Assembly: GCF_025356155.1 (NCBI RefSeq)
Contig: NZ_JANXUQ010000031.1
Span: 1-33,647, forward strand
DNA length: 33,647 nt
Source: Rhodoferax sp.
GTDB lineage: Bacteria; Pseudomonadota; Gammaproteobacteria; Burkholderiales; Burkholderiaceae_C
Reading direction: 5' to 3'
Part shown: positions 10,447-19,189 of the stretch, one piece after another
How the letters are laid out: the number at the start of each line of letters is the position of its first letter
How positions within the stretch are numbered: the stretch's first letter is position 1
Position numbers and translations under genes: made by a program
The notes under the pieces: model-generated
Database searches by the model: none
The model's input: the letters and a program-made list of their open reading frames with translations, nothing else
What the model was told of the DNA's origin: nothing

Positions 10447-11213
10447 AAGTTACTGGTCTTCACGGCGGCGCCGTCAATTCGCAAGTTAGCGCCGGTAATG
10501 TAGCTCGCTGCCGGACTCGACAGGAATACAGCCGCAGATGCGACTTCAGCCGGTGTGCCAAGGCGGCCAAGCGCCGAGAGTTTGGACGCCACTTCGAACA
10601 AAGCGGGTTTTTCTACGCGTTGAATGTCCCACTCTCCACCTTCTACAAATATCGGCCCGGGCGATACCGCGTTGACCCGCACGCCCTTTGCGCCGTATCG
10701 CGCAGCGAGTTGCCCCGAGTAGTTCACCAAAGCCGCCTTCATCGGGCCATAGGCCTCTTCATTTCGTGGCAATTGGGTCATCACGGAGGCGATGGAGGCA
10801 ATGAATAGCAAACTTGAACCCTTCCCCCCCTGACTGAGGTGCGGGAGTGAGAGCTCCGCCAGTCGCACATGGTGCAACAGGTCGGTTTCCAGTGCATCAC
10901 GCCACATCGCCTCTCCCTTTTGCGTGGGTCGGGTCGAGACGTTGCTGATCACAAGGTCCAGCCCACCCAACTGTTCGACAGCTGCGGTGAACCACCCTCG
11001 CACTGAGTCACCGTCGCGCACATCGAGAGCCTGGCCGAATGCTCTTACTCCACAGGCTTTCGCCTCTTGCACTGTCTCATGGACTCCCGACTCACCACGC
11101 GCACAGAGCGCCACGTCAACCCCTTCGGCCGCCAGTAGTTGTACGATTGCACGCCCAATGCCTTTGCTGCCCCCGGTCACCAGGGCCCTTTTGCCCTTCA
11201 ATCCCAAGTCCAT
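10443..11213 (-). CDS. SDR-family oxidoreductase (first of two)
   Basis: This is a classical short-chain dehydrogenase/reductase of 256 residues. It has the cofactor motif TGGSKGIG (14-21), the LDVRDGDSV acidic turn, a degenerate NNAG equivalent (ISNVS), the catalytic serine in FIASIAS, YGPMK as YxxxK, and the VSPGPI C-terminal loop. A strong AAGGAG ribosome site lies 8 bases before the ATG. It is the last gene of the ligase-VOC-SDR-SDR operon. Family members oxidise or reduce secondary alcohols, ketones or beta-hydroxyacyl groups; the substrate here is unknown. Confidence 0.88.
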   Translation of the reverse strand: MDLGLKGKRALVTGGSKGIGRAIVQLLAAEGVDVALCARGESGVHETVQEAKACGVRAFGQALDVRDGDSVRGWFTAAVEQLGGLDLVISNVSTRPTQKGEAMWRDALETDLLHHVRLAELSLPHLSQGGKGSSLLFIASIASVMTQLPRNEEAYGPMKAALVNYSGQLAARYGAKGVRVNAVSPGPIFVEGGEWDIQRVEKPALFEVASKLSALGRLGTPAEVASAAVFLSSPAASYITGANLRIDGAAVKTSNF

Positions 11214-11257
11214 GTCGATTACTCCTTAGTTTTAGAAACGGTTGGTTCACTCAGAAT

Positions 11258-12037
11258 TCAAGCGGCTTTCAGTCCACCGTCCACCGGCACTGCCGTACCG
11301 GTCATGAACGAAGCTGCGTCACTGGCCATAAACACAATCACGGCCGCAATCTCCGAAGGCTCACCGTAACGGCCCAGCGGAATCATGCCGGTCATGGCCC
11401 GACGTACTGCTTCAGGATCATCTGGCGAATGTGTCCGCTCCATCGAAAACATCATCTCTGTGGCTGTTGGCGCGGGGCACACGGCGTTGACACGTATGTT
11501 TTTTGGCGCTAGTTCCGCCGCCGCCAACTTTGTCATGCCCACTACTGCGTGCTTGCTTGCTGTGTAAGCAATGGTGAATCGCCCACCACCGATTCCAGAC
11601 ACCGACGAGACATTGACGATGCTGCCGCCGCGCGTGCCCATGGCACCTGCACCATGCTTCAGTCCCAAGTAGACGCCCTTGACATTAACGTTCATTACTT
11701 TGTCGAACACGTCATCGTCATAACGGGTCAACGAACACAAGGCACCCGATATACCAGCGTTGTTGACCAACACATCCAACTGCGAGAATTGTGCGAGGGT
11801 CTGCGAGATGCAGCGCTCCCAATCAGCTGAGTTAGCGACGTCTCCCTCGATCAACAGAGCCGATGTACCAGCTGCTTGGGTAACGTCGGACCAATCCGAA
11901 CCAGGTAAATCAAATGCGGCGATGCGAACACCCTGTTCGGACAAAAGACGAACGGTTGAGAGGCCTATGCCGCGTGCGGCGCCGGTTACCAGGGCAACGC
12001 GGCCCACCATTGAGGAGGCGCTGGATGGATGTGTCAT
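11258..12037 (-). CDS. SDR-family oxidoreductase (second)
   Basis: This is a classical SDR of 259 residues with TGAARGIG (19-26), NNAGISGAL, catalytic Ser in VNVSSVSG, YTASK (YxxxK) and the VCPAPTATEM loop. It is closer to FabG/beta-hydroxyacyl dehydrogenase-like enzymes than its neighbour but not assignable to a substrate. It overlaps the preceding VOC gene by four bases (ATGA), so the two are coupled, and is followed by the other SDR after 44 bases. Confidence 0.88.
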   Translation of the reverse strand: MTHPSSASSMVGRVALVTGAARGIGLSTVRLLSEQGVRIAAFDLPGSDWSDVTQAAGTSALLIEGDVANSADWERCISQTLAQFSQLDVLVNNAGISGALCSLTRYDDDVFDKVMNVNVKGVYLGLKHGAGAMGTRGGSIVNVSSVSGIGGGRFTIAYTASKHAVVGMTKLAAAELAPKNIRVNAVCPAPTATEMMFSMERTHSPDDPEAVRRAMTGMIPLGRYGEPSEIAAVIVFMASDAASFMTGTAVPVDGGLKAA

Positions 12038-12951
12038 AGGGTTTGCAAGTAGGCCTCACGCGCAGTCGCGAAGCGTTGGGTGATGTGCGGATCAGCCAGA
12101 TCCGCAATGGATGCACGCTGCTGGTTTTGAGAATCGGGTTGAACCAGCAACAATTCGTTTCCGTCCGGATCCCGGCACGTGGCATGCAGACCCCCGGGGT
12201 CGGCGCATTCATGTCTGCCGCCGCAGCCGATCAGGTACTCGACAGCTTTGGTCAGGTGGGTGACTTCCAAGGCAATGTAGCGATACCCTGCGGCCCCCGG
12301 GTCCCGCCGCCCGGTTTGCGCGGTCGTGGGGGGGTTGTAGTACTGCATAACCTCGATCTGCATATTGCCCGCCGGGACCCATCCCATACGCAGTTCGGCG
12401 TTTGCAAGATCAGCAATCGCGTCTAGTCGTGGGTCGTCTTTCAATCGTGGGCTGCGCACAGCCTTGGTACCGAACAAGGCCGCGTAAAAGCTCAGGAGTC
12501 GTGGGAAATCGGAAGTCGCCAGATTAACGTGGGCCAGCCAGGGCTTTGCATCGTCCCACACAGGAGCTACGCCCTCTATTTCGGTCACATTGGCTTCTAG
12601 GTCTCGGGCGTAGCAATACAAGAACCCTGTACCCAGGTCAATGAGGTCGCAGTGAAAGCTAGCGCCGGCCTTTGCGAACGCCCGGTGTACGCCAACAGGG
12701 TCCGTGGTCTGCAGGCAGACGTGGGTAATACCGGCCTCGCTCACCGGCAGCCGCGCGGGCTGCTGGCGGGCAGACAGGATTCGGATACCCGCATTTGCGA
12801 GGCGCCACATGTTGCCCTGCTCTGGCAACGCCAATTGCTGCGCTGCGGACCATGGAGACAATTGCGCTGCCTGCGCATAGAAGCGATTGGCGGCGGCGGC
12901 GTCAGCTACCGCAACTGCCACGTGATGGATACCTGTGATTGGATGCGTCAT
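12034..12951 (-). CDS. Two-domain VOC (glyoxalase/extradiol dioxygenase-like) protein
   Basis: This 305-residue protein has two vicinal-oxygen-chelate domains. The first starts TGIHHVAVAVADAAAANRFY (6-25), and the second starts near residue 138 with LAHVNLATSDFPRLLSFYAALFG. Repeat strands end in FLYCYARDLEANVTEIEG and TCRDPDGNELLLVQ, where the Glu/His metal ligands of the fold are expected. VOC proteins include extradiol ring-cleavage dioxygenases, glyoxalases and epimerases. The two-domain layout resembles extradiol dioxygenases, but function is not established. The gene lies 10 bases after the ligase gene and overlaps the next SDR, so it works in the same pathway. Confidence 0.78.
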   Translation of the reverse strand: MTHPITGIHHVAVAVADAAAANRFYAQAAQLSPWSAAQQLALPEQGNMWRLANAGIRILSARQQPARLPVSEAGITHVCLQTTDPVGVHRAFAKAGASFHCDLIDLGTGFLYCYARDLEANVTEIEGVAPVWDDAKPWLAHVNLATSDFPRLLSFYAALFGTKAVRSPRLKDDPRLDAIADLANAELRMGWVPAGNMQIEVMQYYNPPTTAQTGRRDPGAAGYRYIALEVTHLTKAVEYLIGCGGRHECADPGGLHATCRDPDGNELLLVQPDSQNQQRASIADLADPHITQRFATAREAYLQTL

Positions 12952-12961
12952 GGTTTGCCGT

Positions 12962-14560
12962 CTAGATTTCTCTGTCTCTATTCGCCCAGAAGCGCTTGCG
13001 CACTTGGTTGCGCATCAGTTTTCCGGTAGCGGTATAGGGGAGTTCACTGTCAAAAACGATTTGCCGGGGACGCTTGAATGCGGCCAGGTGTTGCGCGGCG
13101 AAAGCGATCAACTCCTGTGCAAGCTCGGGCGAAGAGCCCTGTCCCTGCGCAAGAATAACCACGCTCACCACCTTCTCGCCCCATTCATCATCTGGGGCTC
13201 CTACGGTGCAAGCATCGCGAACGCAAGGGTGGCGTGCCAACACGTCGTCGACTTCGCTCGGGTAGATGTTGACCCCACCCGAGATGATGCACTCTGCGGA
13301 TCGGCCGGTCAGGAAGAGGTATCCATCCGCATCAACGTAACCCATGTCACCCATGGTGAAACGGTCGTCCCGATAGGCTTCCGCCGTTTTTTGCGGGTCG
13401 CCAAAATAAACGAAGCGGCCGGTGGCAGGTGCCCGAAAAAAGACTCGACCCACCGCACCCTGGGTCACCTCCTGAAACTCGTCGTCCAGGATGCTGTGAC
13501 CTTGGGTGGGATCAATCTTGCCCACCGTTCCGGGCTTGCGAAGCCAATCGAGCGAGTCCACGTGTATCCCCTCGCCGCCTTCGGTGGCGCCGTAGTACTC
13601 GATCAAGATAGGCCCGAGCCAATCGATCATTGCCTTCTTTTGGTGCACTGGGCAAGGTGCGGCCCCGTGGATCACCAAACGCAATGACGACACGTCGTAC
13701 GCCAGCCTTCGCTCTGTCGGCAGGCGCAGCAAGCGCTGAAACATGGTCGGCACCATGTGGGCGTGACTGATCCGGTGATTCTGGATCGCGACCAGTACGC
13801 GCTCGGAGTCCCACTTTTGCAGCAACACAATCGGCACGCCAGAAGCGAGTGGCCATCGGATGTCGAACAACAGGGGTGCCGCGTGGTAGGCCGGCCCACA
13901 GCACAACGCCGTGTCGCCGGGCTGATAGTCCGCAAACGTACCATCGAATTGCGGCATCACAACCTCGGGCTCTTTTCGGAACACACCCTTGGGCCGTCCG
14001 GTTGTGCCCGAGGTGTATAACATCAGGGTGCCAGCCGCAGGGGAGACAACGGGCTCCGGTGACCCCGCATCGAGCCATTGCCCATAGCACGCCAACGACA
14101 CGCCTTCATTCGACGCGAGCCCAGTTATGCGAATTTCCTGCACAGCCTGACCACACTGTCCCGCCAAAGACAGCCCCTCTTCGACAAAGACCAGTCGGGC
14201 GCGGCAATCATGCACGATGTAGCGCGCTTCGTCTGCATTGAGATGCGTGCTGATCGGCGTAAGCCGCAATCCCGTACGCATGGCCCCAAGAAGTACCTCG
14301 ATAAATTCCGGGCGATTGCCACACATGAGCACGATGGGGTCGCCCGCAGCTAGGCCGGCAGAGCGCAACTGATTGGCAATGCGGTTGGCGTTCGCCTCAA
14401 GCTGCGCGAAGCTTCGGTTGCCCAAATCGGAAAAGATGGCGATCCCATCGGGGTAAGCCCGGGAGAACACGCCCGACTGAGTCCAGGTGTTGGCTGCAGA
14501 CCTGATGTCGGCATCAAACCGCCTGAAATCAAAGGGAGGGAGTACCGTAACGGGTTTCAT
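12962..14560 (-). CDS. AMP-dependent CoA ligase / acyl-CoA synthetase (ANL superfamily)
   Basis: This is a 532-residue acyl- or aryl-CoA synthetase: it activates a carboxylic acid as acyl-AMP and transfers it to CoA in the cytoplasm. The P-loop motif is YTSGTTGRPKGV (182-193), followed by YYGATEGG, the MGDMGYVDADGYLFLTGR hinge motif, and the C-terminal YTATGKLMR with the catalytic lysine. Length and motif set match medium/long-chain or bile-acid/steroid-type ligases. The substrate acid is not readable from sequence. It is first in the operon ligase-VOC-SDR-SDR, transcribed from the promoter region that also serves the divergent TonB receptor; an operator-like site lies about 90 bases upstream. 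Confidence 0.88.
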   Translation of the reverse strand: MKPVTVLPPFDFRRFDADIRSAANTWTQSGVFSRAYPDGIAIFSDLGNRSFAQLEANANRIANQLRSAGLAAGDPIVLMCGNRPEFIEVLLGAMRTGLRLTPISTHLNADEARYIVHDCRARLVFVEEGLSLAGQCGQAVQEIRITGLASNEGVSLACYGQWLDAGSPEPVVSPAAGTLMLYTSGTTGRPKGVFRKEPEVVMPQFDGTFADYQPGDTALCCGPAYHAAPLLFDIRWPLASGVPIVLLQKWDSERVLVAIQNHRISHAHMVPTMFQRLLRLPTERRLAYDVSSLRLVIHGAAPCPVHQKKAMIDWLGPILIEYYGATEGGEGIHVDSLDWLRKPGTVGKIDPTQGHSILDDEFQEVTQGAVGRVFFRAPATGRFVYFGDPQKTAEAYRDDRFTMGDMGYVDADGYLFLTGRSAECIISGGVNIYPSEVDDVLARHPCVRDACTVGAPDDEWGEKVVSVVILAQGQGSSPELAQELIAFAAQHLAAFKRPRQIVFDSELPYTATGKLMRNQVRKRFWANRDREI

Positions 14561-14648
14561 GCAAGACGAGTCTGGTATTCAAATATCGGAAAGTGTTTTT
14601 TGACAAGAGAAACAGAACCGCACCGGACACTGATTACTGTCGCGACTC

Positions 14649-14672
14649 TCTATTGACGGTTTGTATAGTAAC
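14649..14672. promoter_or_regulatory. Operator-like dyad on the ligase side of the divergent region
   Basis: TCTATTG-N10-TAGTAAC matches the shared dyad at 5/7 in each half with exact spacing and contains the conserved TATTGACG core at 14651. It lies 89 bases upstream of the ligase start, suited to control the catabolic operon. Confidence 0.5.
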
Positions 14673-14864
14673 AGCAATGTACCGACTGACAAGTCTTTTT
14701 TGATCCGTTGTTCCGGCTGTATCCGAAAGAGAGACGGATGCGCCACGGGCTACGACGCGCTAACACTGCGCTCGCTGACTGGCACACAGGCCGCCCATTC
14801 CGCGAAACCTCGGTTGCCCCTCTGCGCATCCCATAGGAAACAGTCCTTGTTGTGAATCGCCCGC

Positions 14865-14888
14865 GTTATTGACGATTAATGCAATAAC
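14865..14888. promoter_or_regulatory. Operator, perfect inverted repeat (best copy of shared dyad)
   Basis: GTTATTG at 14865-14871 and CAATAAC at 14882-14888 are perfect inverse copies 10 bases apart. One further base on each side (C and G) also pairs, giving 8-base arms. This is the reference copy from which the shared dyad was defined. It lies in the 455-base divergent region between the ligase and the TonB receptor, 128 bases before the receptor ATG. The 24-base span is typical for TetR-family binding sites. Confidence 0.75.
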
Positions 14889-14900
14889 GGTAGAAACCCG

Positions 14901-14908
14901 TATTGACG
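14901..14908. promoter_or_regulatory. Half-site TATTGACG
   Basis: This is an exact TATTGACG core without a recognisable right half. It sits 34 bases after the core of the perfect dyad and 31 bases before the next, about three helical turns each, which would place all three on the same face of the DNA. Confidence 0.35.
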
Positions 14909-14929
14909 CGATCCGACCCCGCACTTATT

Positions 14930-14953
14930 CTTATTGACGGTTTATCTTATACC
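14930..14953. promoter_or_regulatory. Operator-like dyad proximal to the TonB receptor
   Basis: CTTATTG-N10-TTATACC matches the shared dyad at 6/7 and 4/7. It overlaps an imperfect palindrome CGGTTTATCTTATACCG at 14938-14954. It lies 63-86 bases before the receptor start, where the promoter is expected. Confidence 0.5.
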
Positions 14954-15015
14954 GTTTACCGTTTGGGCTCCAGTCAGATGCGTTGACTTGGGGTGAATTC
15001 ATTAAGGAAACACAC

Positions 15016-17382
15016 ATGCTGAAATCTTCTTTCATTCCGAACCACTTCGCGTGGCGTCCAACTGCGTTGGCCGCAATGCTGTCTGTCGTGCCCGTACTGG
15101 CTGTAGCACAACAAGCAGCCGCACCGGCTGGCGCGCCAGGGGACAAGACAACCCTTGAGTCCGTAACCATCAGTGCGCGCAAGCGCCCAGAGCCCGCGCA
15201 GACCGTCCCGTTGGCCGTGACTGCATTCAACGCGAACACGCTGGAGCGTGGCAAGATCGCTTTGGCACAGGATCTGCAGTTTTCCATCCCCAATGCGGTT
15301 CTTGTCGGTAACGACCGATTTGCCATTCGCGGCATCAGCGGTGACGGTGTCGGGCTGGGCGTCAACGGCGCAACCGTTGGATTCCTTCCCCAGGACGAAC
15401 TGTTCGACATGGAGCGCATTGAAGTATTGCGTGGTCCACAAGGCACCTTGTTTGGTCGCAACACTACCGGCGGCGCACTATCGATCTTTACCAAGCGCGC
15501 CACTGACAAACTTGACGGAAGAGTGTCGGTGGAACTTGGAAACTACAACGCCCGTCGCGTCGACGGAATGATCAACATCCCCCTTTCCGACGATCTGCAA
15601 ACACGGTTTTCCGGCTACAGCCTGAAAAGAGAAGGCTACACGTTCAATGAATACACGGGCAATTCGATCGACGGCCGTGACCAATACAGCTTGCGCAACT
15701 CAACCCGCCTGCGTATCGGAGACAAAGTCGAAGCTAATCTGGTGCTCGGCGCGTACAAGGAAGACAGCTCGCGCACGCGTGAGACCAAGCGCCAATGCAA
15801 GGCTGTTCCGGTGCTCGGTTGCAGCCCGTATGAGTTGGGATTCGACTCTCCGGACTCCGCGTCCACTGTCGTCCAGACACTGGCAAAATTCTTTACGCCG
15901 TTTCCTTCCGGAGCCTCTATATATGCCGGCGCCCCCAACCCATTGGACATGCGACGTGTCTCCGCTGACTTCGACGCGACGTTCAAGCTCAAGCAGCAAT
16001 TTGCGACGCTTGACCTCAGCTACGAGTTAAGTGACGACCTGACGCTTGCGTACGTGGGCGGCATTTCCTCAGGAGAAACCGAACAGAACACCGACTGGGA
16101 CAACGCTGCGTTACCGTTCCGGTTTACGAAACCCATTACCTACAACATGTCACGCAACACTGTGGTGACAACCGATCGCTTGTTGACAACCGACAGCTTC
16201 ACGAACACCAACACCACAAAGTCACACGAGATACGACTCGTGTCCCATAACAAGGGAAGCTTCAACTACACGACCGGTCTCTTTTCTTATGACCAGATCA
16301 GCGATGGCGGGTTCTTTATCTGGAATCCAGCATTTGAGTACCTTGCCCGAGCCAGGGGCTGGAGCCCGGACGCCTATTTTGTCAACGGCGAATCGAAAAT
16401 CGCCACAACCAAAGCGCTAGCGTGGTTTGGTGAAGGGCAATGGGCGGCGTCTGACAAACTCCGTGCGACCCTGGGTGCTCGCTACAGCAGTGAGGACAAG
16501 AACAATCTGAGTCGCAATATCGTACTCACAGACGTCAAACCCTTTGTTCAGCAGCCCGAAATCAGCAGTCGCTGGTGGACAGGTCGCGCGGCTGTCGACT
16601 ATGTGATCGCGCCCGACATGTTGCTGTACGGTACCGTGGCGACTGGATACAAAGGCGGCGGCTTCAACGCAGGCAATGCCACCAATCCAACGTTTGATCC
16701 CGAAACAGTCCGCGCCTACGAACTCGGTCTCAAGAGTGAGTCAATGGGTGGCAAGCTGCGCGCCAACTTCTCGGCGTTCTACAACGACTACAAGGGCATG
16801 CAACTTGCGCAGCGCATTGCATCTTCGTTCATCACCTCCAATGCAGATGCCCGCATTTTTGGTGTTGAAGCCGAGTTCATGTACGCTCCCTCACGGCAGT
16901 GGTTGTTCGACGCGAACGTTGGTTTTCTGCAGACCCGCATCAATGACTTCGTGACCCAGGACGCCGCCAATCCGGCGCAAAGCTTGGAGAAGACATCGCC
17001 TCCCGTGGCGATAAACCTGGCTGGCAACAAGCTACCCAACTCACCCGAATTCAAGATCAAGGTTGGGGCACAGTACTCCACTGCGTTTCTCAACAGCGGT
17101 TGGAGTTCAACCGCTCGCATCGACTACGTGTGGCAGGACAACTACTTTGCGCGTGAGTTCAATACACCGACCGACCGCATCGGAGCGTGGGGTATCACCA
17201 ACCTGCAATGGCGTTTTGATAGTCCTAACAAAAAGCTCAGCGTGAGCACGTTTGTAAAAAATGCGACGGGTGAGAACAACATCACCAGCATCGTCATTGA
17301 AGATGCCGTGGTGGGAAGCTATCGCAATGTCCGGTTGCTGGATCCACGCACCTACGGCGTGAAGGTCGAGTACAAGATGTAG
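15016..17382 (+). CDS. TonB-dependent outer-membrane receptor
   Basis: This is a 788-residue outer-membrane transporter powered by TonB-ExbBD. The start at 15016 has an AAGGAA ribosome site seven bases upstream and opens with a signal peptide ending near VLAVAQQ. The plug domain begins after about residue 45 (TLESVTISARKRPEPAQTVP) and includes FAIRGIS and IEVLRGPQGTLFGRNTTGGAL, the usual plug signature. The barrel ends in YGVKVEYKM, close to the terminal aromatic rule of such receptors. The sequence is of the class common in sphingomonads and Burkholderiales for organic nutrients rather than a known siderophore receptor. Placement among esterases and catabolic enzymes suggests uptake of the island's substrate; several operator-like dyads precede it. 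Confidence 0.92.
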   Translation: MLKSSFIPNHFAWRPTALAAMLSVVPVLAVAQQAAAPAGAPGDKTTLESVTISARKRPEPAQTVPLAVTAFNANTLERGKIALAQDLQFSIPNAVLVGNDRFAIRGISGDGVGLGVNGATVGFLPQDELFDMERIEVLRGPQGTLFGRNTTGGALSIFTKRATDKLDGRVSVELGNYNARRVDGMINIPLSDDLQTRFSGYSLKREGYTFNEYTGNSIDGRDQYSLRNSTRLRIGDKVEANLVLGAYKEDSSRTRETKRQCKAVPVLGCSPYELGFDSPDSASTVVQTLAKFFTPFPSGASIYAGAPNPLDMRRVSADFDATFKLKQQFATLDLSYELSDDLTLAYVGGISSGETEQNTDWDNAALPFRFTKPITYNMSRNTVVTTDRLLTTDSFTNTNTTKSHEIRLVSHNKGSFNYTTGLFSYDQISDGGFFIWNPAFEYLARARGWSPDAYFVNGESKIATTKALAWFGEGQWAASDKLRATLGARYSSEDKNNLSRNIVLTDVKPFVQQPEISSRWWTGRAAVDYVIAPDMLLYGTVATGYKGGGFNAGNATNPTFDPETVRAYELGLKSESMGGKLRANFSAFYNDYKGMQLAQRIASSFITSNADARIFGVEAEFMYAPSRQWLFDANVGFLQTRINDFVTQDAANPAQSLEKTSPPVAINLAGNKLPNSPEFKIKVGAQYSTAFLNSGWSSTARIDYVWQDNYFAREFNTPTDRIGAWGITNLQWRFDSPNKKLSVSTFVKNATGENNITSIVIEDAVVGSYRNVRLLDPRTYGVKVEYKM

Positions 17383-17469
17383 CGTTATTCGATCCGCGAT
17401 AGTGCATCGTGCCGCTGTTGCGCACTGCGCGGGTTGCCTTCTTATTCGGGTCGGGTGAGGGGGTAAGGG

Positions 17470-17531
17470 GGTTGGCGTGCGATCGCCAACCTTGGAATGA
17501 CCGCACGGCGAGCGAGAGCCCGCTGTGCGGT
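17470..17531. terminator. Two tandem hairpins after the TonB receptor
   Basis: GGTTGGCG (17470-17477) pairs with CGCCAACC (17484-17491) over a six-base loop. A second stem pairs ACCGCAC (17500-17506) with GTGCGGT (17525-17531). Neither is followed by a long T-run, so termination is possible but would be weak. They could instead tune expression of the downstream transporter. Confidence 0.4.
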
Positions 17532-17584
17532 TATGCCAGAAGCCATACGTCCGCTGACGAAACCACTCTGTACACCTTAACCAT

Positions 17585-18937
17585 ATGAATTCTGCGAACT
17601 CCACCGCTCTTCCACGCTTCGCCATCTGGGCCTTTGGCCTGGTGGCAATGCCGCTGGCGACAATTGGTCTGCCGCTTGCCATCTATCTGGCGCCGTTTTA
17701 CGCCGGCGAGATGGGCATGTCCCTGGCGGCACTTGGCACAGCCATGATGATCGCGCGCTTTGCTGACGTCTGCCTCGACCCCTTTATCGGCGCATACAGC
17801 GATCGCCTGCGCACGCGCTTCGGCCGCCGCAAGCCGTTTGTCGTGATTGGCAGTGTGGTGCTGCTTGTCGGCCTGACCCAACTCTTCAACCCCGGCAAGG
17901 GTGTCGGAATGGTCTATTTTTTGGGCTGGTTGGCGGTGATGTATGCAGGCTATTCTCTTATCGGAGTGCCACATCGTGCGTGGGGGGCTGAACTGTCACC
18001 GTACTACGATGAGCGCACCCGAATTTCATCGGTGCGACAATTTTTCTCTACCGGTGGTCTGATTATCTCGACAGTAGTGCCGGCCATTGTGTTGGGACAG
18101 GCAGGTGCGAAATCTTCCGACGTGCTACATGCCCTGAGCGTCCTGGCCCTCATCCTGCTACCAGTATGCGTTGGCCTCAATCTATACCTGACTCCTGAGT
18201 CACCGGCCACGCCACCGCCGCCACAGGTACCAATTGACTGGAAGGCCAACTGGAGGGCACTGCGGCGCAATGGCCCCCTGCAATGCGTGTTGTTGATCGT
18301 GTTCATCGGTTTCAGCGCTGAGACCATGCGACAGACCTTGACGGTTTTTTTTGCCCGCGATGTGATCGGCGTGAAGAACCTCGGTGTGATCTACGTCTAT
18401 TACTTCATCAGCGCCTTTTGCGGTGTGCCCTGCTGGCGTTGGATCGCCAAGCGCAGTAGCAAGCATCACGCCCTGGCCGGTGGCATGGTGATCTCCATCT
18501 GCACAAACCTGGGCCTGTACATGCTGGGCAAGGGCGACGTGACTCTTTTCACCGCGATGTTCATCCTGAAAGGATTCTGTTTTGGCGCGCTCGACTTGCT
18601 GCCGGCCGCCATGCTCGCCGATGCTGCGGACGTGGACTCCGCCATCACCCACAAGGCGCGCACCGGACTACTGTTTGCCGTCTTCGGTGTGGTAACCAAC
18701 TTAGGCCTGGCGGTGGGCCAGGGCGTATCGCTGAACGCGTTATCTTGGGTGGGCTACCACGCTGCCGGCGAAACCGATCCAGGTGCATTGGCATCGTTGA
18801 GCCTGCTGTATGCCGTCGTGCCCAGCGCAGTGCTATCGCTTGCCATGTTGGTTGCCCTTCGCTATAGCCTGACCGCCAAACGCCATGACAGCATTCGGCT
18901 GCATTTGCAGAATCGCAAGGCGTTGGCGAACCCGTAG
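17585..18937 (+). CDS. GPH-family (MelB-like) sugar:cation symporter
   Basis: This 450-residue inner-membrane protein with about 12 hydrophobic segments belongs to the glycoside-pentoside-hexuronide:cation symporter family of the major facilitator superfamily. The diagnostic segment follows the second span at residues 61-85: DVCLDPFIGAYSD then RLRTRFGRRKPF. A second family hallmark is the conserved Asp/Glu-bearing stretch FGALDLLPAAMLADAADVD. Well-known members carry melibiose, lactose or other galactosides, which fits the galactosidases in the same island, but GPH proteins also move other glycosides and organic compounds. No strong ribosome site is visible before the ATG. Confidence 0.82.
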   Translation: MNSANSTALPRFAIWAFGLVAMPLATIGLPLAIYLAPFYAGEMGMSLAALGTAMMIARFADVCLDPFIGAYSDRLRTRFGRRKPFVVIGSVVLLVGLTQLFNPGKGVGMVYFLGWLAVMYAGYSLIGVPHRAWGAELSPYYDERTRISSVRQFFSTGGLIISTVVPAIVLGQAGAKSSDVLHALSVLALILLPVCVGLNLYLTPESPATPPPPQVPIDWKANWRALRRNGPLQCVLLIVFIGFSAETMRQTLTVFFARDVIGVKNLGVIYVYYFISAFCGVPCWRWIAKRSSKHHALAGGMVISICTNLGLYMLGKGDVTLFTAMFILKGFCFGALDLLPAAMLADAADVDSAITHKARTGLLFAVFGVVTNLGLAVGQGVSLNALSWVGYHAAGETDPGALASLSLLYAVVPSAVLSLAMLVALRYSLTAKRHDSIRLHLQNRKALANP

Positions 18938-19189
18938 CATGTCAAACGACGCAAACTCTCTAAGCCGAGACAGACGATCTCTGCTTGCCGGAGCATCGGC
19001 AACACAGCGCTGCGGGCGCCGAGTCAGTTGACCCCGACGTCGTCGTTCCAGTGAGCATGCAGCAACGCCCACATACACCCCGAAAAATCACTCAGAGGAG
19101 ACATATCGACCAATAACCAGATCAGGACAATTGTTTTTAGTGCCTAAACATGGTCGTTCTACAGACCGCAATACAACAGGAGACATCAC

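Noticed and set aside
14653..14658. TTGACG inside the repeated TATTGACG core as a -35 promoter box
   Set aside because: No consistent -10 box at 16-18 bases across copies, while the dyad symmetry and constant 10-base spacing fit an operator better.
14983..15015. Upstream ATG for the TonB receptor
   Set aside because: The ATG at 15016 has the ribosome site and starts the signal peptide.
17385..17391. GTTATTC after the TonB receptor stop
   Set aside because: One half-site only; no right half at 10-base spacing.
19111..19117. Exact CAATAAC half-site 73 bases before the PETase-like gene
   Set aside because: The partner half at the required spacing (19094-19100) does not match on either strand, so it is not called an operator.
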